Positions 50,301 through 59,792 of a stretch of 64,000 nt of DNA are shown piece by piece. This stretch comes from Leuctra nigra (lineage: Eukaryota > Arthropoda > Insecta > Plecoptera > Leuctridae). The DNA lies in the NCBI GenBank assembly GCA_934045905.1, contig OW203762.1:53407411-53471410 (forward strand), read 5' to 3'. Position numbers and translations under genes: made by a program. Position 1 is the stretch's first letter. Each line of letters starts with the position of its first letter. The notes under the pieces were generated by a model. That model was not told where the DNA came from and searched no databases. It was given only the letters and a program-made list of their open reading frames with translations.

Positions 50301-53300
50301 CAGCGGAGACGCCCTGCACACGCTGCACCAGGTGTACACCACGCTCCTGCGCCTGCTCAAGCCTGCGCGACACTACACCGACGTCTCCATGCACGGCACG
50401 TCCAAGCTAACTGCGTACTTCGCGCTGCTCTCGTACTGCGTCGTCTCGCGCGCCGAGAAACTCATGGTGAGCTCAGATCGGTTCAGGAAGGAGCAATAGT
50501 TATTTATTGGCAATTAGGCAGTGGACATTGTACAAGTACAATAGATTACAGTGACTTCCAGGTTATACCACAAGTGGTACTGCTGGATATATTAAAATGT
50601 CGATTTATGTTGCCATTCAATTTCAACAATCTAGGTGGTGTGCACTATTACAGCGGTCGCCAACCTTTTGGACCTCGCGGACCACTTATATGACAATTTT
50701 ATATCTCGGGGACCACTCAGGCGCGTAAAATACGTATGACGGGAAATACGATTGGTGAGGGAGACAATGGGGGGTCTGGGGGGAGGGCCCCCCAGCACCA
50801 AGCGGGTCCGGGGCGCTTAGCCCCGGAAATTTTTGGTTTTCAGGAAGTCATTTGGCGCGTTTCTACGCTATTTCAGCCAACTTTTTTTTCCAGAAAAAGC
50901 GTTTAAAATAACTCTTATAGGTATTGGAAAAATACTCGGAAACTGATATTATTTTCATTATAGAGCTAGTGAATAAGTATAGTTGGTAGGTAGATACTTT
51001 GTAAAGGCATTATTACGTATTGAAACATGTCCGAATTCAATACATTTGTGTTGTGCCATTTTTCTAAATTAAATAAATTGCATGGAAACTTAAAAGTAAA
51101 CTTCCAATTTTCTCTGCGGACCACCAAAATTTTCTCGCGGACCACCAGTGGTCCGCGGACCACCGGTTGGCGACCGCTGCACTATTATATACCTACTACT
51201 ACTTATAATTCACTAAGTTATTAAAAGAACAGACACATTATATTTATAACAATTCACTTTAACATGAGTCACCATATAATCTGGACTGTAGGTAGTCACT
51301 CACTGTAGTTGTCTGCTTAGAAATACAAATAAAGATGATTGATTGAATGTGTGTCGCAGTTCGGCCCGTTCTTCTTGGACCTGTGGAACCTGTTCCATCC
51401 GAAGCTGTCTGAGCCGTCCATCTCGGTGCACCACAACAAGCAGGCGCTGCTGGTGTTCTGGCACAGCGTCTGCATCGACTGCCCGGAGAATGTGCAACTT
51501 ATCCTGCAGAATCCCAACGTCACCAAGAACATCGCCTTCAACTACATACTGTATGTATCATCTGTCTGCTATGTTGTCGTATTCGTGCATATGCAGGGAG
51601 AAAGAGAGAACAGATTTAATTAAGAGAAGAATGTGAAGTTAGAGTTAAACTGTTACTGTAAGATTTTTTTCTGAAATTGTTATGTATGCTGGCAAAATTT
51701 GCAGTGAGAAAAACAACCATTCTGTTTCTTATATTTAAGTTCGGGACTCCGTTTGTTCATCGTTTTTACTACACATTTTGTGTATTTCATGTGAAAATAG
51801 CATGAATGGCATTATGTAAAATTTTCTGTGATCATGTAATGCCCATGATCTGATTGTACTTTTTTGCCTTAAATTTGTTTTACTTTTACTCTTGCTATGA
51901 CTGAGATGGCTTTGCGAATGGTTTGAAACGGAATGTTGAGTCCAACCTGGCAAGCGTGTTGAAGAAGGCAATGTGTTGTGTTCAGGGCCGATCACGACGA
52001 TCAAGAAGTGGTGCTGTTCAATCGCAGCATGTTGCCGGCGTACTACGGCCTGCTGCGGCTCTGCTGTCAGCAGTCGCGCGCCTTCGCCCGCCAACTCTCC
52101 ATCCACCAGAACCTGCAGTGGGCCTTCAAGAACATCACACCGCATCCCACCAACTACAGTGCGGTGAGTTCACGGAGTTTCTACTACCCTGGGTCGACTA
52201 CCTACATGTTTAAAACAAAATACTATGACAAGAATAGTAGGTACAGGAGAACTATAATTTCTACAGACATTGACTTGAAAATGAAATCGGATTTTACGTT
52301 TCTTTTTATTGATTAGTAGTAGGTATTCCAATAAACAATTTTACAAAATTGAAATAAGATAAAATTACTAGGGATGTGCGAGTTTAAGATGTTTGTGTAT
52401 GAGTGTGGGCTGTCGAGTTTTAGTTTGGATTGGTTAAACTCAACTACATACTTACTTATTTCGAGTTTGGGGGATTTCATATTTCTAACGTTGGTACCTA
52501 TCATAGTTACACTCTTCGCACATAGAAAGTGTGGTGATGCAGCCGCGCGCCAAAACCAGGAACTGTGTGCTTGTGTGCTAATGAAAAATTGTTCCCTCCG
52601 CTACGGAAAAAGTGCGTTGTTTTGTTTGTGTTTGTTTGTTCGTCTGAACTCATACTCGAGATGTGAATCTTTTTTTTCTCAAACTCAAACTCAAACTCTA
52701 AATCCCAAACTCGCACACCCCTAAAAATTACCATTATCTACCAATTACCAAATATACACTATGATTGATCTGTTTGAATGTACAGCCTGGCTAATCTGCT
52801 TGTGTTCTGTCTGCAGGCCGTGGAGGAGCTGTTCAAGCTGATCCACCTGTTCATCCTGAAGTCCCCCGACAGTACGGAGCAAGAGCTGCGTGACATGGCG
52901 GTGTTCCGACGCCAGACGCTGCAGCTCTATCTGCAGGTGCTCGACGGCAAGGCGTGCTGGGCCACGCTCGTCCTGGCTCTACGCACACTCATCGACAGCG
53001 ACGATGATCGGCTTCATGTCATCTACCACGGCGGCCTGCAGATGGCATTCGAGGTACGTGTCGGTCTCTTCAGACAAGTGGTTCTCAACCTCTTCTGCTC
53101 CATTCCTCCTTTTACCTTGTTCCGAATATAATTCCCCCCCTTTCCCAAGGGCATTCTAAATAATATGGGAGTCTCTTAAATCCCTTATATTTCATTGCAT
53201 TCCATTGTAAACTAGTGTTCATGTAAACTGCCTGTTGTTTCAGGCGTTCCACACCCTGCACGTGATGTACCACGAGGCGACAGCCTGCCACGTGGCCGGG

Positions 53301-56300
53301 GACCTGATGGACTTGCTCTCGCTCATCCTGGACATGGTCAAGTGTCTGCGGCTGTTCCAGAACAGCAAGGACGTCCGCACGGTGCTGCTCAACTCCAAGG
53401 AGTGGCCCGACGTCTTGCGCAAGTTGGCCACCCTGCTCAACACGTACAACGTGCCAGACATGCGGAACCTCTGCATCGGTCAGTACTCTGATAGTTCTCA
53501 ACTTGGTCTCTTTTGTTTGAAATTGAGACCAACTTTTAATTTGAAGACAAGTTTTGTATTTGTGAATAGTGTTTGATAGCAGCCATCTTGTGTTGACACA
53601 GACTTGCTGAAGGAGATCCTGCTTCTGGTGCCGGGCGAAGTGATTCAGACGCTGGTGCCGCTCTTCCTTCACTGCCACGCTGCGTTCCAGCAGCACGAGA
53701 ACGCCCTTCCCATGGGACCATATTACCCCCGGCGCGGTCACAAGATGCCTCCTCTCAGTCTCAAGGCCACGTCGAGACCTGCCAGACCCATCCTGCAGAT
53801 GGCCATCCCACACAACCTCGAGGCAGCCAAGGTACTACCTCCAACAATAACATTAACAATAACATGATTTCTCTCCACTCTGTTCAGTTAATTATGTACT
53901 AATAAAAAACTTTCGAAGAGGAAGCTTTGATCTTTGACAGTGTTGTTTCCCACTCCATTCTTATTGCAGGAAACAAGGTTAAATGCTGGCCGGGTAAAGT
54001 GATGATGATTGACTTGTATTCTTCCAGGGCGTGGACGAAGACTACGACCGCGCACTGCTTGACTTCTACTCCCCCTACCACGACTTCATCGACGTGATGT
54101 GTCGCCTGGCGATCAACAACGAGTGTATGTCGGAGTCGCTGGTCAACTTGAGTGCAATGATCGGCTATGAGGGGGTCCTCCTGCATCTCACGTACTTCCC
54201 AAAGCTTTGGTTGGATGTCTTCCATGCTCAGGTGAGTGCAGTAGATGAGACTGTAAGCCAGGTTCTTTTGGTTCATCGACTTAGTTCTACATATGCACAG
54301 GGTAGGGTCACATTATTAATATCAAAGTGATTCTACTCATGAGAAAAAGTTGCTAGGTAGTCTGAATCTGCCTTCAGGTGATTTAGTGTCATTTCTCTGG
54401 ATTCAGTTGTAGGTACTTGATTTCTTGATACAGTGGAACCTCCTTAGTATGTTTCTCCTTAATACGTTTTTCACCTTATTACGTTTTTTCAAAGGTCCCC
54501 CAACCCATAAGAACACATGTTAAATTGTTTCTATTGTACGTTTTTCACTTATTTGGTACTTTTTTTATCCTGGTATTGTTTAAAATTGTATGATACTGTT
54601 GAATATGTCCTTTTGTTGCCTCAACGTTTGATCAATTTTTTTTATTTTCAGCCGGAGGTGGACCGCAAGTTCATCGGAATCCTCATTCATAGCCACAACC
54701 TTGTGGAGTATGTAGAAACTGTTTTGCTCGACGAGAAATCGTCACTCAACAATCCAATTATATACAACTTCCTCGGCGTTTATTTCCCAAAGGTAAGTAA
54801 TTGTCAGCACAAATAAATAACACCTATAACAGGGATGTGAATGTGCAGTGCAATTAGAACCTCAAATCAATTTTATGTGATTTACTAGTTTCAAGTTGAG
54901 ACAGGTGCTTAAAGGAGCCTATTAAAATTGCACCAAACTGCATTATTAATAATAATACTAATTTTCTCCGTTATTGACCTTTGAACCACATGTTTCTTAT
55001 TCGTTCCCGAGACAACATGGATGTAATAATATTGATATGTACTTACAAAAAGGTTTATTTGGTGTGTAGATGTGCTTCATCCCAGGCAAAGCCCTCAATC
55101 TTTAAGAGAAGAGTAATGTTATGCTTCCAACCTTGGTGAAGACAAACCTGCCAGTGATTTTGACCGACTTGATGTTTGACAGGTCGCCATGCACGTGTTG
55201 ACGGAGATCACGTGCCGCCACTTCGAGACCGCAGTGAAGACACTAGGAGAGATGGTCGCCACAATGAATATCAAAACCATTGCCAGCAAACTCATTGGAG
55301 AGCTTAGAACCTTTATATTAGTCTATCGCTCTGAAATGAAGATCCCCCCTCCAAAACAATTGATCGTGATATTAAACCAGCTATCGGCCAAAATACATGC
55401 GCTAATCCAAAAGCCACTTGACGACTTAGGCAGTCCGTGTAAGTAAACAGCCATATTATTCTCTGCTACCAGTAGCCAGCTTTCCCATATTGTTTGTTAA
55501 GCACAGGTAAGTAATGCACTACAGAGTAATGTACGATCATTGAAATTCAAAGCAAAGAACTCGTAACTGAAATATGGTGAATATCGTAGCTTTTAGTAAA
55601 ACCGAATTTTATGTAGTCTCAAGATTTGTTTGACTTTTGTGAATAGTAATTTCAATTAGTGGTCAGTTCAGGTACCTGAGGTGGGATTCTGTAACTCCAT
55701 TGCGACCGCTTAGCAATTTCTTCCATAAGGATTAACATTGAAATAATTGCTAAGCGGTCGCAATGGAGTTATAGAATCATAGCCCTGGGGCCCTATTTTC
55801 GAGATCGTTCGAGCGCTCGCATAATCAAGCGTGACGACACAGTGGCGTCTGTCCGAAGGAAATAGCATCCAATAAGCCAAATCAGTTTGTTTTGTTTTGT
55901 CTGACGTAAGGCGGCTGTGAATCCGTATGATATTTGACTCGGAAATAGGTCCCCTGGGGTATGCCATTTCCCAGATCAAATTTTAATACCAAGTATTCTC
56001 TAGTAGAATCCGCATGTGAAAATGTTCGACTATGCAGTAGCTCACTGCTGCATGGCGAACATTTTCAGCAAACTCAAAAATAGGCACCCTGGGTTGGGTA
56101 GCAAAAAAAATTAATAAGTTTGATTTTTGCAATTTTCTTTGCATCTACCGCGTGCGTATCACATAAGATGCTGCAGTGGCCTATTGCAAACGACCTGTAC
56201 ACAATACATTGTTTACGATGTTTATTGTTAAGCTAGTTAAACTGAATTCAATATTAATAGATACATATATCCAAAATCTCAACAGTCCCATCCAATAATA

Positions 56301-56844
56301 CTTCATAATTTCATAATTAAGTCGTTTCAACAGAAACATTCTGTTGAAACAGAACAGAATGTTGGCGTTCATGAGTTTTGGTGAATATATGGGTTATAGT
56401 ATTTTCTCTTCTCACTTGGAGTCCTCTCCCCAAGGACATGGATTTGGCTGTAGATTGAGTGCAGGAACAAGAAATTTCAAACCAGACTTAAATTAAAAAA
56501 ATGCTATTACCCGTGTTATTAAAACGTCTACCCGAGTCCAAAAAATTACTCGAATTCGACCTCTAATACCAATTGTTTGAAACAATTTAATTTTCCTTCC
56601 AGCCACCGATATTCCTACAAAGAAAGTGCGCCTCAGTGTAGACGATGAAAGCTCTCAGCCTGCCGTGCCATCGCCTGGCTGCTCGAAGGAAGCTGACAAA
56701 GAAGTAGCTCCGCCTCCTGAAGCAGCCGCCAACTCTGCTCAATGTTCCCTGACAAAGTCAGGCTCGCAGCAAGAAGAATGGCTAGAAATACTGGAGAAAA
56801 CAACCAATGAACTAAAGTCTATATTGACTGAGAGAAAAGATTGA
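38131..56844 (+). CDS. puf: puf/USP34 orthologue: ubiquitin carboxyl-terminal hydrolase, 5' part missing
   Basis: Nineteen exons with GT-AG introns and consistent phases join to 7176 nt, giving 2391 residues and a stop. Residues 1-180 are helical repeat-like (SLKHLYLRKLPSLEPETMSM is nearly invariant in the family). About 180-280 form a ubiquitin-like region. About 797-1213 form the USP catalytic domain with the Cys box GLTNLGATCYMAS (Cys 805), a CSQC zinc pair (964) and the His box GTADGGHYYSF (His 1141), followed by FLFNDAEVKPF (1159-1169). The rest is helical and ends in an acidic, Pro/Ser-rich tail. Vertebrate USP34 and Drosophila puffyeye are large deubiquitinases that remove ubiquitin from substrates such as axin (USP34) and Myc (puf). 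The conserved N-terminal part lies beyond the gap. The C-terminus is shorter than in mammals. An acidic/basic insertion at about 1032-1121 interrupts the catalytic domain. Assignment is very secure from sequence recall; function is by homology. Confidence 0.97.
38562..38747. mobile_element. Harbinger-like MITE, right end damaged
   Basis: The left end AGCCCCATTTACACAGTGCA, preceded by TTA, matches the complete element at 39861-40019. The right end GCACCGTGTAAATGGGG is present, but the last bases and TTA are replaced by a palindromic insert. Confidence 0.75.
38748..38831. repeat. 84-bp palindromic element
   Basis: AACATATTTAAGTGTTTTAC through TTCAGGGTTATAGAGA is followed, after a loop of about 10 bp, by its complement with one mismatch. 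It lies exactly where the neighbouring MITE is interrupted. Confidence 0.8.
38837..39222. mobile_element. 386-bp foldback-type MITE with 8-bp target duplication
   Basis: The element begins CACAGCCTTCTTGACAG and ends with the near complement CTGTCGAGAAGGCTGTG. Inner parts (GGTTGGAGGCGCTAC, GATGACGTCATTTCCACTG) are also inverted, so almost the whole element folds back. Perfect 8-bp flanks GTTATGTT lie at 38829-38836 and 39223-39230. The 8-bp duplication suggests a hAT-like or P-like transposase supplied in trans. Confidence 0.88.
39509..39710 (+). CDS. puf: puf exon 2 of window
   Basis: Acceptor TTCGCACAG, donor AAG|GTCAGA, phase 1 to 2. It encodes MAAIQYLNSYYVGRQ and LLLLKTHLETFKRR, both conserved in USP34. 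Confidence 0.95.
39861..40019. mobile_element. PIF/Harbinger-like MITE, 159 bp, TTA duplication
   Basis: Terminal inverted repeats of about 42 bp start AGCCCCATTTACACGGTGCA, flanked on both sides by TTA (39858-39860 and 40020-40022). The 3-bp TTA target is characteristic of PIF/Harbinger. It sits in the puf intron after 39710. The damaged relative at 38562 shares both ends. Confidence 0.88.
40238..40395. mobile_element. Harbinger-like MITE, 158 bp, TAA duplication
   Basis: The ends GGGCCAGTATTACCAAAGTT and the complement of GGCCCGGTATTACCAAAGTT are flanked by TAA at 40235-40237 and 40396-40398. It has no coding capacity. It is a different family from the AGCCCC elements nearby. Confidence 0.85.
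40549..40759 (+). CDS. puf: puf exon 3 of window
   Basis: Acceptor TGTTTGCAG, donor ACAG|GTCAGA. It encodes RRWALEGQGVGSH and the start of the ubiquitin-like region (SDYVADLRAEVTKWW). It ends in phase 0. Confidence 0.95.
40975..41322 (+). CDS. puf: puf exon 4 of window (ubiquitin-like region)
   Basis: Acceptor TGTGCAG, donor AAG|GTCAGT, 116 codons in phase 0. It carries GQELTTDLDEKTLEEIGFKD and MQIIFISLSA, the second half of the ubiquitin-like fold, followed by a Pro-rich linker and LLLLQPQYFEQLFGLM. Confidence 0.95.
41323..41735 (+). other. puf intron, no feature seen
   Basis: Intron of 413 bp with an AAT microsatellite near 41523. No element ends were recognised. Confidence 0.6.
41736..41953 (+). 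CDS. puf: puf exon 5 of window
   Basis: Acceptor GCTCCAG, donor TCAG|GTACTA, ending in phase 2. It encodes LLSRRVWDILTLLPTSPTLL and KLMYSLYIVESLGRVKKKAG, matching the family region after the ubiquitin-like domain. Confidence 0.95.
42161..42359. mobile_element. Short inverted-repeat element, about 199 bp
   Basis: GGGGTTGTTCAC at 42161 is matched by GTGAACAACCCC ending at 42359. The flanking bases AAT/ATT extend the inverted repeat, but no target-site duplication is clear. It has no coding content. Confidence 0.55.
43124..44468. mobile_element. hAT element relic, 1345 bp, with BED-finger coding remains
   Basis: The ends TAGGGGTGTGCGAAT and the complement of TAGAGGTGTGCGAAT are flanked by a perfect 8-bp duplication, AAAATAAT (43116-43123 and 44469-44476). 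Subterminal TTCGACTTCGACTTC-type repeats are dense. Inside, plus-strand exons of a BED zinc-finger protein are recognisable, the N-terminal domain of many hAT transposases, but no catalytic core remains. It lies in the puf intron between 41953 and 44548. Confidence 0.9.
43504..43865 (+). pseudogene. Degraded BED zinc-finger (hAT transposase N-terminus)
   Basis: ATG at 43504 opens MDVSDIEDDNNTNPHQDSG. In a shifted frame a BED finger follows: NIWTFF, then CHQCGKSLKTPS up to a GTAAGT donor at 43710. It continues after a TTTCAG acceptor (43818) with STLKNHLQSKHPE and a stop. The WxFF, CxxC and HxxxxH spacing fits BED. The frame change and early stop make it a pseudogene, and about 40 further codons readable after the stop (YKKYLELELK) fit decay. 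Confidence 0.75.
44548..44821 (+). CDS. puf: puf exon 6 of window
   Basis: Acceptor ATGTTGCAG, donor GCAG|GTCAGA. It encodes FVQYGGLRHLFDIFMSGVLQ and QDCLASLLKLLCQLGV, conserved in USP34, then a basic stretch RKRQRKK that could be a nuclear localisation signal (inference). Confidence 0.95.
44822..45318 (+). other. puf intron, no feature seen
   Basis: Ordinary intron of 497 bp; short open frames have no recognisable content. Confidence 0.6.
45319..45522 (+). CDS. puf: puf exon 7 of window
   Basis: Acceptor TTGTACAG, donor GAG|GTCAGT, 68 codons in phase 0. It encodes VVHYAMALLVSWVRSGERVR and a helical segment ending in PEPAVRRE. Confidence 0.95.
45523..45945 (+). other. puf intron, no feature seen
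   Basis: Ordinary intron of 423 bp with no recognised repeat ends. Confidence 0.6.
45946..48987 (+). CDS. puf: puf exon 8 of window: complete USP catalytic domain
   Basis: A single 3042-bp exon of 1014 codons (acceptor GCTTGTAG, donor GAG|GTGAGT). It carries the whole catalytic domain. The catalytic Cys codon is TGC at 46657-46659 and the catalytic His codon is CAT at 47665-47667. CSQCGKKVRAEKRACFKKLP starts just before 47134, and FNDAEV is at 47722. An insert of about 90 residues rich in E, K and S (47338-47605) lies between the RYTFNMVTMLKEKVNTHFSF segment and the His box. The part after the domain (KCPNQFVRQMFQRLCIHVIQ, SCVTRFVRMLLLLME, GGKGFPFLYLQI) is strongly conserved. All key residues are intact, so an active enzyme is expected. 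Confidence 0.97.
48988..49508 (+). other. puf intron, no feature seen
   Basis: Intron of 521 bp; no element ends or coding signal recognised. Confidence 0.6.
49509..49761 (+). CDS. puf: puf exon 9 of window
   Basis: Acceptor GTTTTAG, donor TCAG|GTCAGC, ending in phase 1. It encodes AFFKLLTLMTENPGG and NKLAHTWVLSSMETWVEHFL, hallmark sequence of the USP34 C-terminal half. Confidence 0.95.
49762..50200 (+). other. puf intron with probable old retroelement remnant
   Basis: GTGGTTTCCCTCAGTTGAGA and AAATGCTGGGAAGGTAAAG near 50046-50090, and TGATCATCGTAATCATTCAT near 50137-50157, resemble dispersed SINE/LINE 3'-end sequence. The last of these also occurs near 9811. No boundaries could be set. Confidence 0.35.
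50201..50466 (+). CDS. puf: puf exon 10 of window
   Basis: Acceptor TTTCCAG, donor CATG|GTGAGC, starting after 1 base and ending in phase 0. It encodes AAYLLVCLVPSQHFKQAYRS, LHQVYTTLLRLL and HGTSKLTAYFALLSYCVVSR. Confidence 0.95.
50651..51179. mobile_element. Non-autonomous hAT element, 529 bp, perfect 8-bp duplication
   Basis: The ends CAGCGGTCGCCAACC and GGTTGGCGACCGCTG are perfectly inverted. The flanks CACTATTA at 50643-50650 and 51180-51187 are identical. Subterminal GCGGACCACC repeats recall the GGTCCGCGG motifs of the element at 15548-16229. It lies in the puf intron after 50466 and has no transposase. Confidence 0.95.
51360..51550 (+). CDS. puf: puf exon 11 of window
   Basis: Acceptor TGTCGCAG, donor CATACT|GTATGT, ending in phase 2. 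It encodes FFLDLWNLFHPKLSEPSISV and NPNVTKNIAFNYIL, closely matching USP34. Confidence 0.95.
51551..51985 (+). other. puf intron, no feature seen
   Basis: Ordinary AT-rich intron of 435 bp. Confidence 0.6.
51986..52163 (+). CDS. puf: puf exon 12 of window
   Basis: Acceptor GTGTTCAG, donor GCG|GTGAGT. It encodes ADHDDQEVVLFNRSMLPAYY and QNLQWAFKNITPH. Confidence 0.95.
52369..52723. mobile_element. Non-autonomous hAT element, 355 bp, perfect 8-bp duplication
   Basis: The left end TAGGGATGTGCGAGTTT and the complement of AAACTCGCACACCCCTA are flanked by identical AAAATTAC (52361-52368 and 52724-52731). An AAACTC tandem run lies near the right end. The TAGGGRTGTGCGA end is shared with the BED-containing element at 43124-44468, so that type of transposase may have mobilised it (inference). 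Confidence 0.93.
52817..53053 (+). CDS. puf: puf exon 13 of window
   Basis: Acceptor GTCTGCAG, donor GAG|GTACGT, 79 codons in phase 0. It encodes AVEELFKLIHLFILKSPDS and LQVLDGKACWATLVLALRTL. Confidence 0.95.
53244..53478 (+). CDS. puf: puf exon 14 of window
   Basis: Acceptor GTTTCAG, donor ATCG|GTCAGT, ending in phase 1. It encodes AFHTLHVMYHEATACHVAGD and RKLATLLNTYNVPDMRNLCI. Confidence 0.95.
53602..53831 (+). CDS. puf: puf exon 15 of window
   Basis: Acceptor TTGACACAG, donor AAG|GTACTA. It encodes LLKEILLLVPGEVIQTLVPL and GPYYPRRGHKMPPLS. This is the last exon upstream of the duplicated part, which starts within the next intron or, in the left copy, beyond the window edge. Confidence 0.95.
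54028..54231 (+). CDS. puf: puf exon 16 of window
   Basis: Acceptor TTCTTCCAG, donor CTCAG|GTGAGT, phase 0, 68 codons with DRALLDFYSPYHDFIDVMCR. It is identical to 114-317. Confidence 0.95.
54652..54792 (+). CDS. puf: puf exon 17 of window
   Basis: Acceptor TATTTTCAG, donor AAAG|GTAAGT, phase 0, 47 codons with VEYVETVLLDEKSSLNNPII. It is identical to 738-878. Confidence 0.95.
54793..55182 (+). other. puf intron, no feature seen
   Basis: Ordinary intron of 390 bp, identical to 879-1268. Confidence 0.6.
55183..55438 (+). CDS. puf: puf exon 18 of window
   Basis: Acceptor GTTTGACAG, strong donor CCGT|GTAAGT, ending in phase 1. It encodes HVLTEITCRHFETAVKTLGE and IPPPKQLIVILNQLSAKIHA. Third positions are much more AT-rich than in exon 8. 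Reading through the donor meets a stop within three codons. It is identical to 1269-1524. Confidence 0.93.
55439..56602 (+). other. puf last intron with hairpin MITE
   Basis: Intron of 1164 bp. It holds the 94-bp hairpin at 55685-55778, a smaller hairpin at 56018-56066, and an inverted TTTCAACAGAA/TTCTGTTGAAA pair near 56320-56350. No coding content. Confidence 0.65.
56603..56844 (+). CDS. puf: puf terminal coding exon
   Basis: Acceptor CCTTCCAG, stop TGA at 56842-56844. It encodes a variable acidic, Pro/Ala/Ser-rich tail (TKKVRLSVDDESSQPAVPSP) ending EKTTNELKSILTERKD. Like the mammalian protein, it begins with a basic KKVRLS-type motif, but it is much shorter. It is identical to 2689-2930. 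Confidence 0.92.
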
Positions 56845-59483
56845 TACCTTCAAGGTAGAACAGAATGGTTTGAAAACTATGCCGTTGTCTTCATAAATGA
56901 GAACGGTAGCTTCTAGTCCGTAGACAAGCTATTTGTGCTTGTATTAACAAGACCGTGTGGACCGTATGCCAATGCTCACCATTCCGCATTCCTTTATGAA
57001 TTTCTCAATGTTGCGTGAATGAATGAGAGATTATGCAGTAAAACATGATTTCAAGTGCCCAGTTCTGCGTAATGTGATACTTTCGACTGTGCTGTTGCCC
57101 CATTGTAAGAGGTATGCTCTTTGTTACCTATCTACTTGCCGTATTATTCTCTACCAATTGTCATCTTCTTTTGCTAAGTAGAACATATTTATAATTTAAG
57201 CGTCTAAAACTGTCCTGTAAAAACCTTACTTCCATGCACATTTTGTCTAACTAAATCAATAAAATTGTTCCCATAAAATGTTAACTTTTATCATCTTTAT
57301 CAATTTTGACAAAAGTGCAAACATGTTAGGACAGTAAATGGAAAGTACAGAAAGAATTTATGTCTTCTTATTATATACTATTTTTTCCGATGTTGGCTAA
57401 AGGAGGATTATCTACAATTTAGAACATAAGTACCGAGTGTTATTTTTATTTATATCTCTTAGGTAGGTATTTGTAGTACAAATGTGTGCCTGTCACTAGA
57501 TAACGATAATCACCTCTCATGAAGAATAAGCATTGAATATTGATTGATACGGTATCTGTAACATTTTGGAATATGTTGACGTTTCCTGCTTTTTCCATCA
57601 TAAGAAATAATGATTGCTATCTAGGTAAGGCACACAATCGCACTACTGATACAGATCATTAAGTGCTTCATATTTCAATGTCGCTTGTAAAACAGGTGAC
57701 CATAAGTAAAAAATAATTTTTCTCTTGTCCGTGATCATGCAGCCGTACTACTCTCTGCAGTTATGAATAATTTATATGGAATAAAATTGATTTAAAACAA
57801 TAACAATGTTTTTTTTATGGAATGCATGAGGAATTGTAATTCTTAACATTACTAGTCCTCTCCCGCCTTCCTTATATGCTTACTTCACTCGATGATGATC
57901 AGAAGATGAATTGTAACCAATGAGCTGAATACTAGAAAGAATACATTTATACCAGAGAGAGCTTAAGGTGGTGCAAGCGCTCGGCCGTTTTAGCAAATTG
58001 AGAGAGAAAAATTGTTGCATGAATACATAGGATGTTCACATGATCAGTCTGATTGTAGGTATAGTAGTATCACTTCTTTATTTTTGCTTGAACATGCCTT
58101 GGTAATTGGGCTCCGGTTATTCAACAAAACCGCGCAAAACGATGAAATTTCCGATACGATTGGAGACTAAACCCGTGAACCAATTGATCTCAAATTTTAA
58201 TCATGATTTGATAAAAGACTAACTTAGGGTTATCACTTGGCACATTTTTTTAATTAAATTTCATACGGCACCCAGTGAGACAAGAAAATATAAAAATTTT
58301 CACCAATAATCGACTAATTAAATTACTAATTAACAAAACAAAAAATTAAAAATGTACCAAATGATAACCAAAAAGTACCTACAAAAAGCAGCAAAATTGC
58401 TCGCAGGGGAAGAAAAACCACTATTAAAAAAAAACACTACTATAGTATGGCGTGCCATGGGTGCCATCAGATTTATTCTTCCTTGCAAGACAGACAAGAA
58501 AAATATTTGCCACATGCTTAGGTCGCCCACCCCCACACCTAGCCCAGAAGGCATTTTTTTGTTTTTTGACACTTCGACATCAATTTGAGACGTTTTGGGG
58601 ATTTTTTTTTTGTATGTTTACACTTTGGGGATATTTCTGTGGCTGGCAAAAAATAATGGCTTAAAAGTACAAAAAATTTAAAAAAATAGATTTTTATATT
58701 TAAAATCTTGAAAAAAATCAAGGAATCCAATGGTGAAGTGATTTGAAAAATTGTTATTAAGAACAAATATAGATTTGCATAAGTAGGTACAGCGTTTTTG
58801 TTATTTTAAAAAAAATTGTTTCCGGAAAAGTAACCTAAATGCAGTTAAACCACAGTCATTATAGGCCGTACTTAAACCCAATACAGCATTACAAATTGCT
58901 ATTTCAGTGGCAGGAAAACGAAATAAGTACCCACACTGAAGCCATTCCCAACACAGCAAACATACACAAATAATTTTTAAAAAAACGTGCAATTCTGGGC
59001 CTGGAAAAACGACTTAAGTACACTAGTTAGTTAATAAATAGGATTTAATTTATTTTAAAAAACCTTTATATTGCTACCATTATTATAATAACTTTCTGAC
59101 AGTAATATTTCAAAAATTTCATAATGTTGTTTATAGATCATGAAGGTTGTTGGGTTTTTTACACTTTGAAATCAATTTGTTTTACGTCTTATTGTTTACA
59201 AAATGCAACTATACGTAAAATTTCACAATTTTTTTTATTTTCCTGACATCCGGGGGCAAATTTCTGCTGACCCCCCCCCCCCCCCCCCCCCCCCCTCCCC
59301 CGCACATAACCAAATAATATGTTAAGAAATCTCAAATAACTAATTTCTAACTTCCATTTGTTCTCTCTTTAAGTCACAACTACAGGGAAGTATATATACA
59401 GGGGACTTATTCTTTTAAAGTTTTATAAATAATGTAACTCGTAAAATCGTAAGAAAAAAATAATACTGAAATATAAAAAAAAA
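56845..59483 (+). other. puf 3' UTR and AT-rich downstream flank (right copy)
   Basis: AATAAA at 57258-57263 and 57780-57785 are candidate polyadenylation signals. The remainder is AT-rich and carries the 25-C run at 59271-59295. No gene is supported. Confidence 0.6.
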
Positions 59484-59792
59484 ATGAAAATCCGATTTGA
59501 TGGAAAAGCCAACAAATGGGTACAAAACCATACACCTTTTCTGGACAACAACGTTATCGCTCCATGTTTTGAACATCTATTAATTTATAATTTGAAACTT
59601 GCTGACTTTCAAAAACAAAAACGTCGACTGCCTGCAGAAGTGGAAGAATTTCATTCGGCGTTCAAATATGCGCGCCACGACCACGGCCTCTTCATGTGCA
59701 AGGTTAACCAATCCAGCCCCATCATCCAACCCAGCCCAGCCCACTTTTTAATCGGTTGCATTTGCAAAATGGCCGTTTTCCGTCGATTATAA
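59484..59792 (+). CDS. Hypothetical 102-residue ORF (right copy)
   Basis: Same start and first 95 residues as the frame at 5566 (MKIRFDGKANKWVQNHTPF), then a different short end (MAVFRRL) and a stop after the divergence point. This version may be nearer the original, because its flank runs on into single-copy DNA. I recognise no family and see no expression signal beyond a downstream AATAAA near 59801. Confidence 0.25.
   Translation: MKIRFDGKANKWVQNHTPFLDNNVIAPCFEHLLIYNLKLADFQKQKRRLPAEVEEFHSAFKYARHDHGLFMCKVNQSSPIIQPSPAHFLIGCICKMAVFRRL

Larger units (their letters stand above)
53915..59769. repeat. Right copy of the 5.85-kb duplication
   Basis: Counterpart of 1-5851. It contains puf exons 16-19 and 2.9 kb of 3' flank. 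Here it is continuous with the upstream puf exons, so this copy is in its genic context. Similarity ends at 59769, inside the open frame at 59484. Confidence 0.95.
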
